A program made the position numbers and the translations under genes. A stretch of DNA of 64,000 bases from assembly GCF_004771005.1 (NCBI RefSeq), contig NZ_RQHV01000007.1, forward strand, positions 97,269 to 161,268. Reading direction: 5' to 3'. The notes below the pieces were generated by a model that ran no database searches, had not been told where the DNA came from, and was given only the letters and a program-made list of their open reading frames with translations. Origin of the DNA: Leptospira ilyithenensis. GTDB lineage: Bacteria; Spirochaetota; Leptospiria; Leptospirales; Leptospiraceae. Of the stretch, positions 55,512 through 63,741 are shown piece after piece; position 1 is the stretch's first letter, and every line of letters starts with the position of its first letter.

Positions 55512-57053
55512 ATGCTAACGTTTTTGTCATTTTCTTTCCTTGCCATCTACGGCATTGACATTCTTCTCCTTTTTTACTTCGGGTTGCATACATACCTGAT
55601 GGTTTTTCTTTATAGTCGCTATAAAGACAATTGTGCGGAAGACGAGACCAAACTATTATCCAAGTCCGACAAGAATCTGCCTACCGTCACAATTCAATTG
55701 CCAATCTTTAACGAATTTTATGTGATCGATCGTCTGATCGATGCTGCTTGTGCGATGGAATATCCCAAAGACAAACTGCAAATTCAAGTTCTGGACGATT
55801 CTACGGACGAGACGATTGAAAAAGTCAGATCTTTGGTTCATTCTTATTCTGGGAAAGGAATTTGGATCGAACACCTTCACCGCACAAACCGTCGCGGTCA
55901 CAAAGCGGGCGCTTTGGATGAAGGTATGGCAAAGGCGAAAGGCGATTTCATTGCTATATTTGATGCAGACTTTACTCCTGAGCCTGACTTTCTGCTTCGT
56001 ACCATGGGTTATTTTCAAGACCCTGTGATCGGAGTCGTACAGGCACGTTGGGGTCATATTAACGAAGATTATAACACTCTTACCAAAGCGCAAAGCTTCG
56101 GAATCGACGGTCATTTTATGATCGAACAAGTTGCACGCAACGGTTCCGGTCTTTGGATGAACTTCAATGGTACTGCAGGTATTTGGCGCCGTGCATGTAT
56201 TGAAGACGCAGGTGGTTGGGAACATGATACTCTTACGGAAGACTTTGATTTGTCTTACCGCGCCGAGTTAAAAGGTTGGAAGTTCCGTTATATCAAAGAC
56301 GTTGTTTGTAAGGCAGAAATTCCTGCTACTATGAACGCTTATAAGTCTCAACAATTCCGTTGGTGCAAGGGTTCTATCCAAACAGCAGTTAAACTGGTTC
56401 CCAGAATTTGGAACGCTAACGAACCTTGGAAGATCAAAGCCGAAGCGATTACCCACCTGATTAATTATTCGGTTCATCCTTTGATGATCATCAATATTTT
56501 ACTGACTGCTCCTCTTCTACTTATGGAATATTGGGCAGGATTCAAATTGGATGATCTCCCGATTGAAATTTTATTCGGATCGGCAGCGATCCTTTCACTC
56601 GGATCTCTTGGCCCGGTGATTTTTTACGCATACTCCCAAAGAGAACTTCATAAAGACTGGAAAGGCAAATTGATCTATTTACCGGTTCTCGTTATGATTG
56701 GAACGGGAATTGCCGTTGTAAATACCTATGCTTGGCTCGAAGCGGTATTCGGAGTTCAGTCCGGTTTCAAACGCACTCCAAAACTTCGCATCGAAGGAAC
56801 GGGGGACAATCTCAAGGAAAAAGTGAAATATGTGGTACCTGTGGATTACCGTGCCATCCTTGAGTTTTTTATGGGTGGTTATTGCGTATTCTGTATTTAT
56901 GTTTCCTTTCTGGTAGGAAAACCATACGTCATCGGATTTATGGTTCTCTATTCGATCGGATTTTTTACCGTTTCTTTTCTTTCCGTCTCGGAATCCTTCT
57001 GGAAATTCAAGCCGGCCAGCAAAGAAGAAAAAGAGGCAAGTGCCCTCGCCTAA
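55512..57053 (+). CDS. Family 2 glycosyltransferase, membrane-bound
   Basis: The ATG at 55512 gives 513 residues; the frame is open to a TTG at 55473. Two N-terminal helices, then a GT-A domain with VTIQLPIFNE, the DDS motif VLDDSTDET, DAD (FDADFTPEPDF), TEDFDLSYRA and QQFRWCKG. Three to four C-terminal helices follow. These are the processive-type residues (DD, DxD, TED, QxxRW) of cellulose-, hyaluronan- and glucan-synthase-like enzymes. A secreted or membrane glycan is the likely product. It is the first gene of a long rightward run. Confidence 0.88.
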   Translation: MLTFLSFSFLAIYGIDILLLFYFGLHTYLMVFLYSRYKDNCAEDETKLLSKSDKNLPTVTIQLPIFNEFYVIDRLIDAACAMEYPKDKLQIQVLDDSTDETIEKVRSLVHSYSGKGIWIEHLHRTNRRGHKAGALDEGMAKAKGDFIAIFDADFTPEPDFLLRTMGYFQDPVIGVVQARWGHINEDYNTLTKAQSFGIDGHFMIEQVARNGSGLWMNFNGTAGIWRRACIEDAGGWEHDTLTEDFDLSYRAELKGWKFRYIKDVVCKAEIPATMNAYKSQQFRWCKGSIQTAVKLVPRIWNANEPWKIKAEAITHLINYSVHPLMIINILLTAPLLLMEYWAGFKLDDLPIEILFGSAAILSLGSLGPVIFYAYSQRELHKDWKGKLIYLPVLVMIGTGIAVVNTYAWLEAVFGVQSGFKRTPKLRIEGTGDNLKEKVKYVVPVDYRAILEFFMGGYCVFCIYVSFLVGKPYVIGFMVLYSIGFFTVSFLSVSESFWKFKPASKEEKEASALA

Positions 57054-57130
57054 GTGGCTGGGGGTACTTACTTGACGAAACGGTCTATTTCTAAAAGCTG
57101 TACATTTCAAACCTAGGTCAGGGGTCTTCC

Positions 57131-57409
57131 ATGAGTGAAAAAGTTTACTGCGCGAATTGTCTACACTGTGTTGTAGTTCGCCAATACGAATCGGAACAAG
57201 ATAAATATATACTCCGCGTCAAGTGTAATAAAAAGAAGTGGTCTAAGCGTTCTGGAGAAGAAAAACTCTATAAATACTTTACTGTTGCCAGAAGAATGCA
57301 AACCAATTGCGAATTTTACGAAGAAATGGGAGAGATTTTGCCTTACATCAAAAACCTCAAAAAAGAACTCCCTATTAAAGATGAAATTTACATGGTGAAA
57401 GCAGTCTAA
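57131..57409 (+). CDS. Small Cys-rich protein, 92 residues
   Basis: The product starts MSEKVYCANCLHCVVV, with three Cys in seven residues, and has further Cys at KCNKKKW and NCEFYE. The spacing suggests metal binding. The rest is basic and helical. It lies six bases before the RnfC-like gene. A GGGGTC precedes the ATG at 57131. No family recognised; a link with the iron-sulfur protein next door is possible. Confidence 0.7.
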   Translation: MSEKVYCANCLHCVVVRQYESEQDKYILRVKCNKKKWSKRSGEEKLYKYFTVARRMQTNCEFYEEMGEILPYIKNLKKELPIKDEIYMVKAV

Positions 57410-57415
57410 ATCGGT

Positions 57416-58576
57416 GTGTTTTTTCCAAGACTTCCTCGAACATTTACCCGGAAGTTTCACAAAGCTGAAAACAAAAGAGAGCGGACGATCCAGGGAAGTT
57501 TCCTAATCGCCGTTCCTTCGGGGAGCAAAATTACAGAAATCTATCCCAAAAGGGTCAGCCTTGGGGAAGTTTTAATTGATTCAGGCGCCTTGCGCATTCT
57601 TGCTCCCGTGAATGGGGTCGCTACTCTTACAGAAGATGGGACCCATTTTCAAATCAAACAAGACGGGGTTTGGAAAACCAGCTCTCCCTTTCAAAATAGA
57701 AATTATTCGTTTGCTGAGGTATTGGAAAAATTCGTAGAGGGAGCTCTTGCTTCTCTCGATTTTCCGAATTTATCCTTACTCAAACTCTTTTCTTCTTTTT
57801 CGCCTGAAGATCATTTCAAAATAGTAATCTCACCTTTCACCCGTTATAACCATCTTTCTTTTGATGAGATGATTCTGACTGAGATGAAGGAACCTTTGGA
57901 TCTGTTTCTATTACTTTTAAAATCTACATTCCCCAAGGCGGAGATTTTAAGTCATATCGACTCCGGCAAAATTCCCTATTCACACCCTCTGGGGATTCCC
58001 GAATTTTTTATTCATAAAACCACGGGAGAGAATATCCCTTTCGTCAACGAACAGATTCAAAACAATCGGATTTTGTTTTTGGGTCCTGAAACGATTTATC
58101 ATATCTTGCGTTCCTTATACTATGACGAACCGTTCACCAGACGCCACCTGTCTGTCTGTTTGGTGGATAAGAAAGGAAGGATGGATACAGAATCCAGACA
58201 ATTTCTTTTGACAAACGGACAATCTCTCGATTTTATCCGCCAAAATAACGATAAACGGTATAAAGTCGCAAGTTTTCAAAGTATGTTTGATTCCGTAAAT
58301 GCATTGGATATCAATTCATTGGGCAATTTTAATATTTACGAACATTATTTGCTTTTGTTATACGAACGCCTTCCTGTGGTTCGTAACGAATTTGCATGTA
58401 TCGATTGCAATGAATGCAATACCTATTGTCCTACAAATGCAAATCCGTTCGCACTCGTAAAAAAAAGATTTGAGGACTTTGAGAAGGAGTCCTGCATTGA
58501 ATGCGGAATTTGCACCGTATACTGTCCTTCGGGCATTGACATACGGTCCAGGATCATAGAGGTGAAAGGATTTTAA
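57416..58576 (+). CDS. rnfC: RnfC-like electron-transport protein with two 4Fe-4S sites
   Basis: The 386-residue protein starts at a GTG six bases after the upstream stop. The N-terminal part has a barrel-sandwich-like domain (GEVLIDSGALRILAPVNGVA) as in RnfC/NqrF-type quinone reductase subunits. The C-terminus has two ferredoxin motifs: CIDCNECNTYCPTNANP and CIECGICTVYCPSGID. RnfC is the NADH-dehydrogenase subunit of Rnf/Nqr sodium pumps. It is coupled by one base to the RnfD-like gene. The other Rnf subunits (A, B, E, G) are not in the window. Confidence 0.75.
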   Translation: MFFPRLPRTFTRKFHKAENKRERTIQGSFLIAVPSGSKITEIYPKRVSLGEVLIDSGALRILAPVNGVATLTEDGTHFQIKQDGVWKTSSPFQNRNYSFAEVLEKFVEGALASLDFPNLSLLKLFSSFSPEDHFKIVISPFTRYNHLSFDEMILTEMKEPLDLFLLLLKSTFPKAEILSHIDSGKIPYSHPLGIPEFFIHKTTGENIPFVNEQIQNNRILFLGPETIYHILRSLYYDEPFTRRHLSVCLVDKKGRMDTESRQFLLTNGQSLDFIRQNNDKRYKVASFQSMFDSVNALDINSLGNFNIYEHYLLLLYERLPVVRNEFACIDCNECNTYCPTNANPFALVKKRFEDFEKESCIECGICTVYCPSGIDIRSRIIEVKGF

Positions 58577-59478
58577 TGTTACGCAGCTTATACATACTTT
58601 CGGAAGGAAGTTGGGGAATTAAATCTTCAGAGATTTTTGCGGATTTGTTTTTTACTCTTTCTATTATCGTTACATTCTCTTTGTTTTTTATCTATCAGCC
58701 TTTTCTCTATCTTGCAGTCGGTTTGGAATTTTTGGTGATGGGCGGCGGCTTGTATTTTTATCTATTAAAGAAAAAAAATCAAATTTACCCGATTGCTCTA
58801 CTCACTCAAATCATTCTGACGATTCTACTAGTTCCGATTCCGTTATTGCATCCGATTCTTGCCGTAATCGCTTTGTTATGTGGGTCTATTTTTTATGTTA
58901 TTATAAATCAATTGTATTCGATTCGATTGGGACTGATCATTTATATTCTGTTTTTCTTTTTTCTTTGGGATATGTTGTTTCGTTTAATGGGAATTCCTTT
59001 GCGAGCAGACGAACAGACATCTCTTTTTTTCCCCGGAAGGGGAGCCCAGGAGGCAAATACCCTTGGTACTAATTTCGCATCTCCTTGGTTAGTTAGTCAT
59101 AATCAACCGAATCCCCTGTTTCGGTCGAGTTTGGAATTTTTATCAACTTACATTCTGATCGGAGTGTCTTGGATCGCTTTTCGCAGACCTTTGTTATTTG
59201 TTTATTTTTTAGGTTGGCTAGCGATTTACTCTGTCATGGGTGTGCCTACGGGAAACATACCAATCAGCTGGATTGTGAGCTTTTCCTCGCTTTCCATTTT
59301 GGTGCATTTGGCGCCAGGGCGCAATTTTTACGGCTCTTTTTATATTTCAATCATTAGTTTTTGTATTTTGGTCCCGGTGTCTTGGCTGGCGGGCAAATTG
59401 GGAATCAGTCCTTTTTTAGTGTTCCTTCTTTTTTTTCCGATAGAAGCAATATTGGTGAGGGTTTTTCTTGGAAAATAA
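58576..59478 (+). CDS. RnfD-like integral membrane protein
   Basis: The 300-residue protein has about nine hydrophobic segments and almost no large soluble part. It follows the RnfC-like gene with a one-base overlap (TAATG), which is the main reason for the RnfD suggestion. The covalent-flavin S-G-A-T motif of classical RnfD was not seen, so it may have lost or never had that site. Alternatives are other quinone-associated membrane subunits. Confidence 0.5.
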   Translation: MLRSLYILSEGSWGIKSSEIFADLFFTLSIIVTFSLFFIYQPFLYLAVGLEFLVMGGGLYFYLLKKKNQIYPIALLTQIILTILLVPIPLLHPILAVIALLCGSIFYVIINQLYSIRLGLIIYILFFFFLWDMLFRLMGIPLRADEQTSLFFPGRGAQEANTLGTNFASPWLVSHNQPNPLFRSSLEFLSTYILIGVSWIAFRRPLLFVYFLGWLAIYSVMGVPTGNIPISWIVSFSSLSILVHLAPGRNFYGSFYISIISFCILVPVSWLAGKLGISPFLVFLLFFPIEAILVRVFLGK

Positions 59479-59513
59479 CCTTCTTTTAAAACTATGGAAG
59501 TAGGATTTTTTCA

Positions 59514-59975
59514 ATGAATCAACTCCTAGAGATTTTGGAGCCAAAAAATATTATTTTTGATTTCGAAGCCTCTTCTAAAGAAGAAGCAATTCGCAAAATG
59601 ATTTCTCATATGGTAGGGACGTCCTCTTTGGATCCCGCATACCAAGAAGATATTATCACCTCTCTCCTCAATCGCGAAAAGTCCATGTCCACAGGCATTG
59701 GCAGCGGAGTTGCGATTCCCCATTGTTCCGTCCATTATGTGAACGAATTAAAATGTTCTATGGCAATTGCACCCAAAGGAATTGATTTTGAAGCTTTGGA
59801 TCATTCCTTGGTTCAGATTTTCATTATGTTGATTGTTCCTAAAAACAAATTCCAGGATCATATCAAAACATTAGCACTCATTGCAAAAACTTTAAACATC
59901 CCAGAGGAAAGAGAGAAACTCATCAAAGCTAGAAATTTTGAAGAGATTCAAAAGGCGTTTCTTTCTCCCTCCTAA
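59514..59975 (+). CDS. ptsN: PTS EIIA-type regulatory protein (PtsN-like)
   Basis: The 153-residue EIIA-Ntr-type protein has the phospho-acceptor His in GSGVAIPHCS (about residue 64) and the second His in FQDHIKTLALIAKTL. It accepts phosphate from HPr/EI in a regulatory, not transport, chain. No other PTS gene is in the window. It lies 36 bases after the RnfD-like gene and nine before the permease pair. Confidence 0.88.
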   Translation: MNQLLEILEPKNIIFDFEASSKEEAIRKMISHMVGTSSLDPAYQEDIITSLLNREKSMSTGIGSGVAIPHCSVHYVNELKCSMAIAPKGIDFEALDHSLVQIFIMLIVPKNKFQDHIKTLALIAKTLNIPEEREKLIKARNFEEIQKAFLSPS

Positions 59976-59984
59976 CATAAGTCT

Positions 59985-60893
59985 GTGAAATCGGAAATTC
60001 TCCGTTTTGTTCTTTTCCTGATTTTGCTTAGCTTTATCGCCAATTTCATTTCCACCTATCGCGCAAAAGACAGAGAATTTCTGTATGCCGACGGAGGGAT
60101 TTCGGAAACAAAAAAAATAGAACCTAACGTTCTTTCTGCGATCGGCACTTCCTATATCATGTTTTGGAAAAATATCGTTTGGGAAGGCGGAGGTAAAACC
60201 CAAAGCGGAGAAAACATCTATTCGCATATCGGCAGTAGGATTTTACCTAGTTTTCATCTTGCGCTTTTTGCGATTTTATTCGGATCGATTTTAGGAATTG
60301 TTTCTTCATTAACCGGCCTGTTTTTCAAGTCCAGATTTTTATTCAAGTCTTTGAGCTTTCTTTCGGAAACGATTCTTTCCACTCCAGTGTTCGTTGCCGC
60401 AGTGATTTTGTTATTACTCTTTTTCTATAAATGGGAAATCTTTCCTCCCGGCGGATATGAATCGTGGAATACGTATTATGTGGTATTACCCGGAATTGCT
60501 TTGGGAATGCGGGTATTTGCAAGGATTTATCTGTTTCACTCCAAAGAAGTGTGGATAGAATCTGATTCTCCTTACACTTTGCTTTTGAAAACGCGAGGTT
60601 ATCCATGGAAACATATAGTTTTTAAGGAAATTTTTATAAAAGTTTTTCCGGTGACCATGATACTTATTGTTTTGGATTTCGGTTCTCTTATCTCCGGAGC
60701 GATGGTCGTGGAAGAAATATTCTTTTTTCCCGGAATCGGAAAGTCCTTGTTTTTTTCGATCAAATCTATGGATACAAATCTTCTTTCCACCTTACTCTTG
60801 TATACCGGTATCGTTTTTTATATTTTAAACCGCTTTGCCATGAAATGGCAGAAAAAATTGAGCGGTGATGAGGCGGATTATGGTTCTTCCTAA
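59985..60893 (+). CDS. ABC permease, DppB/OppB type
   Basis: The GTG at 59985 starts a 302-residue membrane protein with about six helices. The C-terminal half has the permease EAA-like loop (LLLKTRGYPWKHIVFKEIF) and GAMVVEEIFFFPGIGKSLF, a hallmark of DppB/OppB peptide and nickel permeases. It precedes a DppC-type permease with a 14-base overlap. No binding protein or ATPase is adjacent. Confidence 0.85.
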   Translation: MKSEILRFVLFLILLSFIANFISTYRAKDREFLYADGGISETKKIEPNVLSAIGTSYIMFWKNIVWEGGGKTQSGENIYSHIGSRILPSFHLALFAILFGSILGIVSSLTGLFFKSRFLFKSLSFLSETILSTPVFVAAVILLLLFFYKWEIFPPGGYESWNTYYVVLPGIALGMRVFARIYLFHSKEVWIESDSPYTLLLKTRGYPWKHIVFKEIFIKVFPVTMILIVLDFGSLISGAMVVEEIFFFPGIGKSLFFSIKSMDTNLLSTLLLYTGIVFYILNRFAMKWQKKLSGDEADYGSS

Positions 60894-61659
60894 GCTATCC
60901 GTTCGCAATCTGGTTCGGTGTTTGACATTTTTTTTGGTCATTGCAGGAGTGATTTTTCATTCGCCGCCAAACTATGTTCAGTTGACAGATGTGAATTTGA
61001 GTCCTTTCCAAACTTGGGGCCATATTTTCGGTTGTGATCGTCTCGGGCGTGATAATTTCGCTCTTTTTTCCTATGGAGCATTAGCGACTGTTATTTTATG
61101 TGTCCCTGCCAAAGCTTTGACTTTGATTTTTGCTTCGCTTTTTTCGTTTTTATCTTATGTCGGGGAAGGGCGTTTTTCCATTCTGATTGAATCTTTGTTT
61201 TCGGTTTTTTTGTCTTTACCTTCCTTGCTTGTCGCGTTGATCATTATCGGAGTTTTTCCCGAAACAAAACTCACCATCATACTTGCGATCGTGCTATCCG
61301 ATTGGGCCATGAATTACGAATCTTTGCAGGCAAAAATCAGAGAGGTAAAGGGAAGTGGTTATGTTTCGGCGGCTCTTGCGATGGGTGGTAAATCAAATCA
61401 AATATTTTTGTTACATTTTTTACCAGCACTTAGAATCCTGATTGAATACTTATTTTTGACGGGGATTCCCTCTGTAATTATGACGACGGCACTTTTTTCT
61501 TATCTAGGACTTGATACCAGCTTTTTTGATTGGGGGCCCGGGCTTGGAGAACAGATTTCTTTTTCCAAAGATTATTTTGAAAAAACTCCTGTTTCCGTTA
61601 TTTTCCCCATATTGGGAATCATTGGTTTGGTGTATTCTTTTGGTCGAAGTGAGAACTGA
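60880..61659 (+). CDS. ABC permease, DppC/OppC type
   Basis: The ATG at 60880 has an AGG six bases upstream and gives 259 residues; a GTG at 60865 is the longest option. It has GCDRLGRDNFALFSYGA, the DppC signature (G-T-D-x-L-G-R-D), and the EAA loop SAALAMGGKSNQIFLLHFLPALR. About five helices. Together with the upstream permease it forms the membrane part of a peptide- or nickel-type importer, whose other parts must be encoded elsewhere. Confidence 0.85.
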   Translation: MVLPKLSVRNLVRCLTFFLVIAGVIFHSPPNYVQLTDVNLSPFQTWGHIFGCDRLGRDNFALFSYGALATVILCVPAKALTLIFASLFSFLSYVGEGRFSILIESLFSVFLSLPSLLVALIIIGVFPETKLTIILAIVLSDWAMNYESLQAKIREVKGSGYVSAALAMGGKSNQIFLLHFLPALRILIEYLFLTGIPSVIMTTALFSYLGLDTSFFDWGPGLGEQISFSKDYFEKTPVSVIFPILGIIGLVYSFGRSEN

Positions 61660-61668
61660 AGTTAGGCG

Positions 61669-63327
61669 ATGAAAAGTTTTACATCTTTTATTTTGATTCT
61701 CAGTTTTTTTGCCATGAGTGTTTCATCGCTTTTGGCTGTTGATCAATATTATAATTTTCCAAAACAATCCGTAAAGGGTAGTGTGGCTTTTGAAAAAAAA
61801 AGAAAGCTGTGTTTGTTTCCTTTTCGCACAGCGAATAAAGAAGCCAAATTTTCTTATCTTGCAACGGGACTTCCTTCGGTTCTATTTTCCGAATTGCGTA
61901 ATATGGAATATGTTTACGTAGAATATCCTCATGCGGATATCATTTATCATTCGTTTGGTGCAAATCCGGAAAAAACCCTGCAAGAGAGAGTGGACTTCGA
62001 ATCGGAAGGTTATAAAAAAAAGAAAAAGGACGTAACTACCCAGGAAGATTTGCAAGATCTCAGGGTCGGAAAGAAAGTCCTGCAACCGGACAAAGATCCC
62101 CGTTATATCAAATTGGAGCTCAAACAGATCTTTGAAACCAAGGCTCCTTTTTTCGAAGATGCATACTCCCTTTCCGGCAAATTCGGATGCGATTATACAC
62201 TTACCGGCGAATTTTCGGCAAACGATCAAAGTTTAAAAATCAATGTGGAATTATTTGACGAGTATGAAGGCAAGGCGCATAAGTTTTCGCATAATACCAG
62301 TTTTGTTCGATCGTATCAGGAATTGAGTCCCTTGGGAGAAGAGATTCGCAAATACCTTCAGGGAAAAGAAACCACTTTGGTTCAAGTTGAAGTGAGCGGA
62401 GTGGAATCTTCGCTTATCTATCTGGATGGGATTTATCTGGGCAAATCTCCCGTTTTGGACAAAAAATTTCCAATCGGTAAACGAGAGTTATATGTATTCA
62501 AAGAAGGATATCATCCGCACAAACAAACGATTTATCTGGAAGCTGGCAAATCTTTTCATACCGATGTTAAGCTCGTAAAAATCGCAAGTAGTTCGTTCTT
62601 AACGGTAAATTCCAACGAAGAAGCGGATGTTTATTTAGGCGTAACCCACCTTGGAAAAACTCCCATTGAGAATGTTCCCATTCCCGTCGGAATGAATCGG
62701 CTTCGTGTTTCCAAAGAAGGATTTATAGATTCCTTCAGAGGAGTGGATGCCCAGGAAGGAAAATTATCTTCTTTCGATATAGAAATGAGACCCGGAAAAT
62801 CAGAGATCTATTATCCGAACAAACAAAATGTATTTTTGGATCATAGCTATAAGGATTTTGCCACTTATTCGCTTTACGGAACACTTTTGTTTTATGCAGG
62901 TTATTTGTATTTTAATGTTACGGCGAATAAGGCTCGTGAGGCGGCGAGACCTCAGATTCAAATTACAAATTATGCGATTATTGACACGATGTATAAGGCA
63001 AACCAATCTGAATTTGCAGGCTGGTATCTATATCAATCGATGCTGATCAATGAAGCCGATTCCAATTATTGGCGTAATAAAAATGTCGCGGGAACCCTCC
63101 CGATCGAAAATCGTAAAGACCGCCAATTGGTTGCCTCACCGATGACAATCGGGATTGGAATCATGTTGGTGTCAGCTATCACATTTTATGTGTTAGGCTG
63201 GGATAATGAGTCTTTTGATTTCGGATTTATTCCTATGGGAACCGGAAAGAGTTCCGCCTCCGGTGCTACCGCAACATCCACCTTACCAGAGTCATACGGT
63301 TATTTCCAATACAACGGTAGATTTTAA
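61669..63327 (+). CDS. Secreted PEGA-domain protein
   Basis: The 552-residue protein has a signal peptide (SVSSLLAVD) and an N-terminal region resembling the assembly-type domain of FlgO/CsgG-like proteins (LCLFPFRTANKEAKFSYLA, then LPSVLFSELRNMEYVYV). Two PEGA modules follow (SLIYLDGIYLGKSPVLDKKF and ADVYLGVTHLGKTPIENVP), then two helices. The last 60 residues are Gly/Ser-rich. It is the last gene of the rightward run and is followed by the R3 and S2 repeats. Confidence 0.8.
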   Translation: MKSFTSFILILSFFAMSVSSLLAVDQYYNFPKQSVKGSVAFEKKRKLCLFPFRTANKEAKFSYLATGLPSVLFSELRNMEYVYVEYPHADIIYHSFGANPEKTLQERVDFESEGYKKKKKDVTTQEDLQDLRVGKKVLQPDKDPRYIKLELKQIFETKAPFFEDAYSLSGKFGCDYTLTGEFSANDQSLKINVELFDEYEGKAHKFSHNTSFVRSYQELSPLGEEIRKYLQGKETTLVQVEVSGVESSLIYLDGIYLGKSPVLDKKFPIGKRELYVFKEGYHPHKQTIYLEAGKSFHTDVKLVKIASSSFLTVNSNEEADVYLGVTHLGKTPIENVPIPVGMNRLRVSKEGFIDSFRGVDAQEGKLSSFDIEMRPGKSEIYYPNKQNVFLDHSYKDFATYSLYGTLLFYAGYLYFNVTANKAREAARPQIQITNYAIIDTMYKANQSEFAGWYLYQSMLINEADSNYWRNKNVAGTLPIENRKDRQLVASPMTIGIGIMLVSAITFYVLGWDNESFDFGFIPMGTGKSSASGATATSTLPESYGYFQYNGRF

Positions 63328-63420
63328 CACCTAAATTTTGCCTTGGCGCCTCGAAAGTATTCAATGAAGAATAATTTGACCGAATACCGATCGGGCTTTT
63401 CGCTTCAATCAAACGGAAAA

Positions 63421-63560
63421 CATTCCACGCTCTTTTTCGCGGAACCTCCTGTTCCGACGAAAAAACTTCGGCCATCCTGGCCTACGTCACCGCGAGAAAT
63501 GATTTCCGTGTTTTAAGAATGAATCACTGTAATTGATTTCCGCTGCAATCCCTGGCGCAA
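63421..63560 (+). repeat. Repeat R, copy 3 (divergent, shorter)
   Basis: Aligns with the first two thirds of copies 1 and 2. The hairpin at 63433-63464 keeps the architecture (outer stem, C opposite GA, 5-bp inner stem, CTCCT loop) but the stems are TTTTTCG/CGAAAAA and GGAAC/GTTCC instead of GTGCG/CGCAC and GTAAC/GTTAC. Confidence 0.75.
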
Positions 63561-63610
63561 CAATTGAATTTCGGATAAGGGTTGGGCAGGAGTGAATTTT
63601 TATGAATACT

Positions 63611-63741
63611 ATCCCCGCCCTATCGACATTGGGTGGGGTTAACCACCCGCCACCCAATGCGTTCCGTTTAACATAAATAAAACGATTCGTCAACCTAACA
63701 TTACAAAAGCTATAATTTATTTCAAAAAAGTTCGCCTTTTT
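63611..63741 (-). repeat. Repeat S, copy 2 (inverted)
   Basis: Reverse-complement counterpart of the element at 50993, sharing the AAAAAGGCGAACTTTT end exactly and the GC-rich end approximately. Arms CATTGGGTGG (63627-63636) and CCACCCAATG (63650-63659) form a perfect 10-bp stem. Confidence 0.7.

Noticed and set aside
55656..56225. Antisense frame of 189 codons inside the glycosyltransferase gene
   Set aside because: The sense strand has clear catalytic motifs throughout; the antisense frame has no recognisable features.
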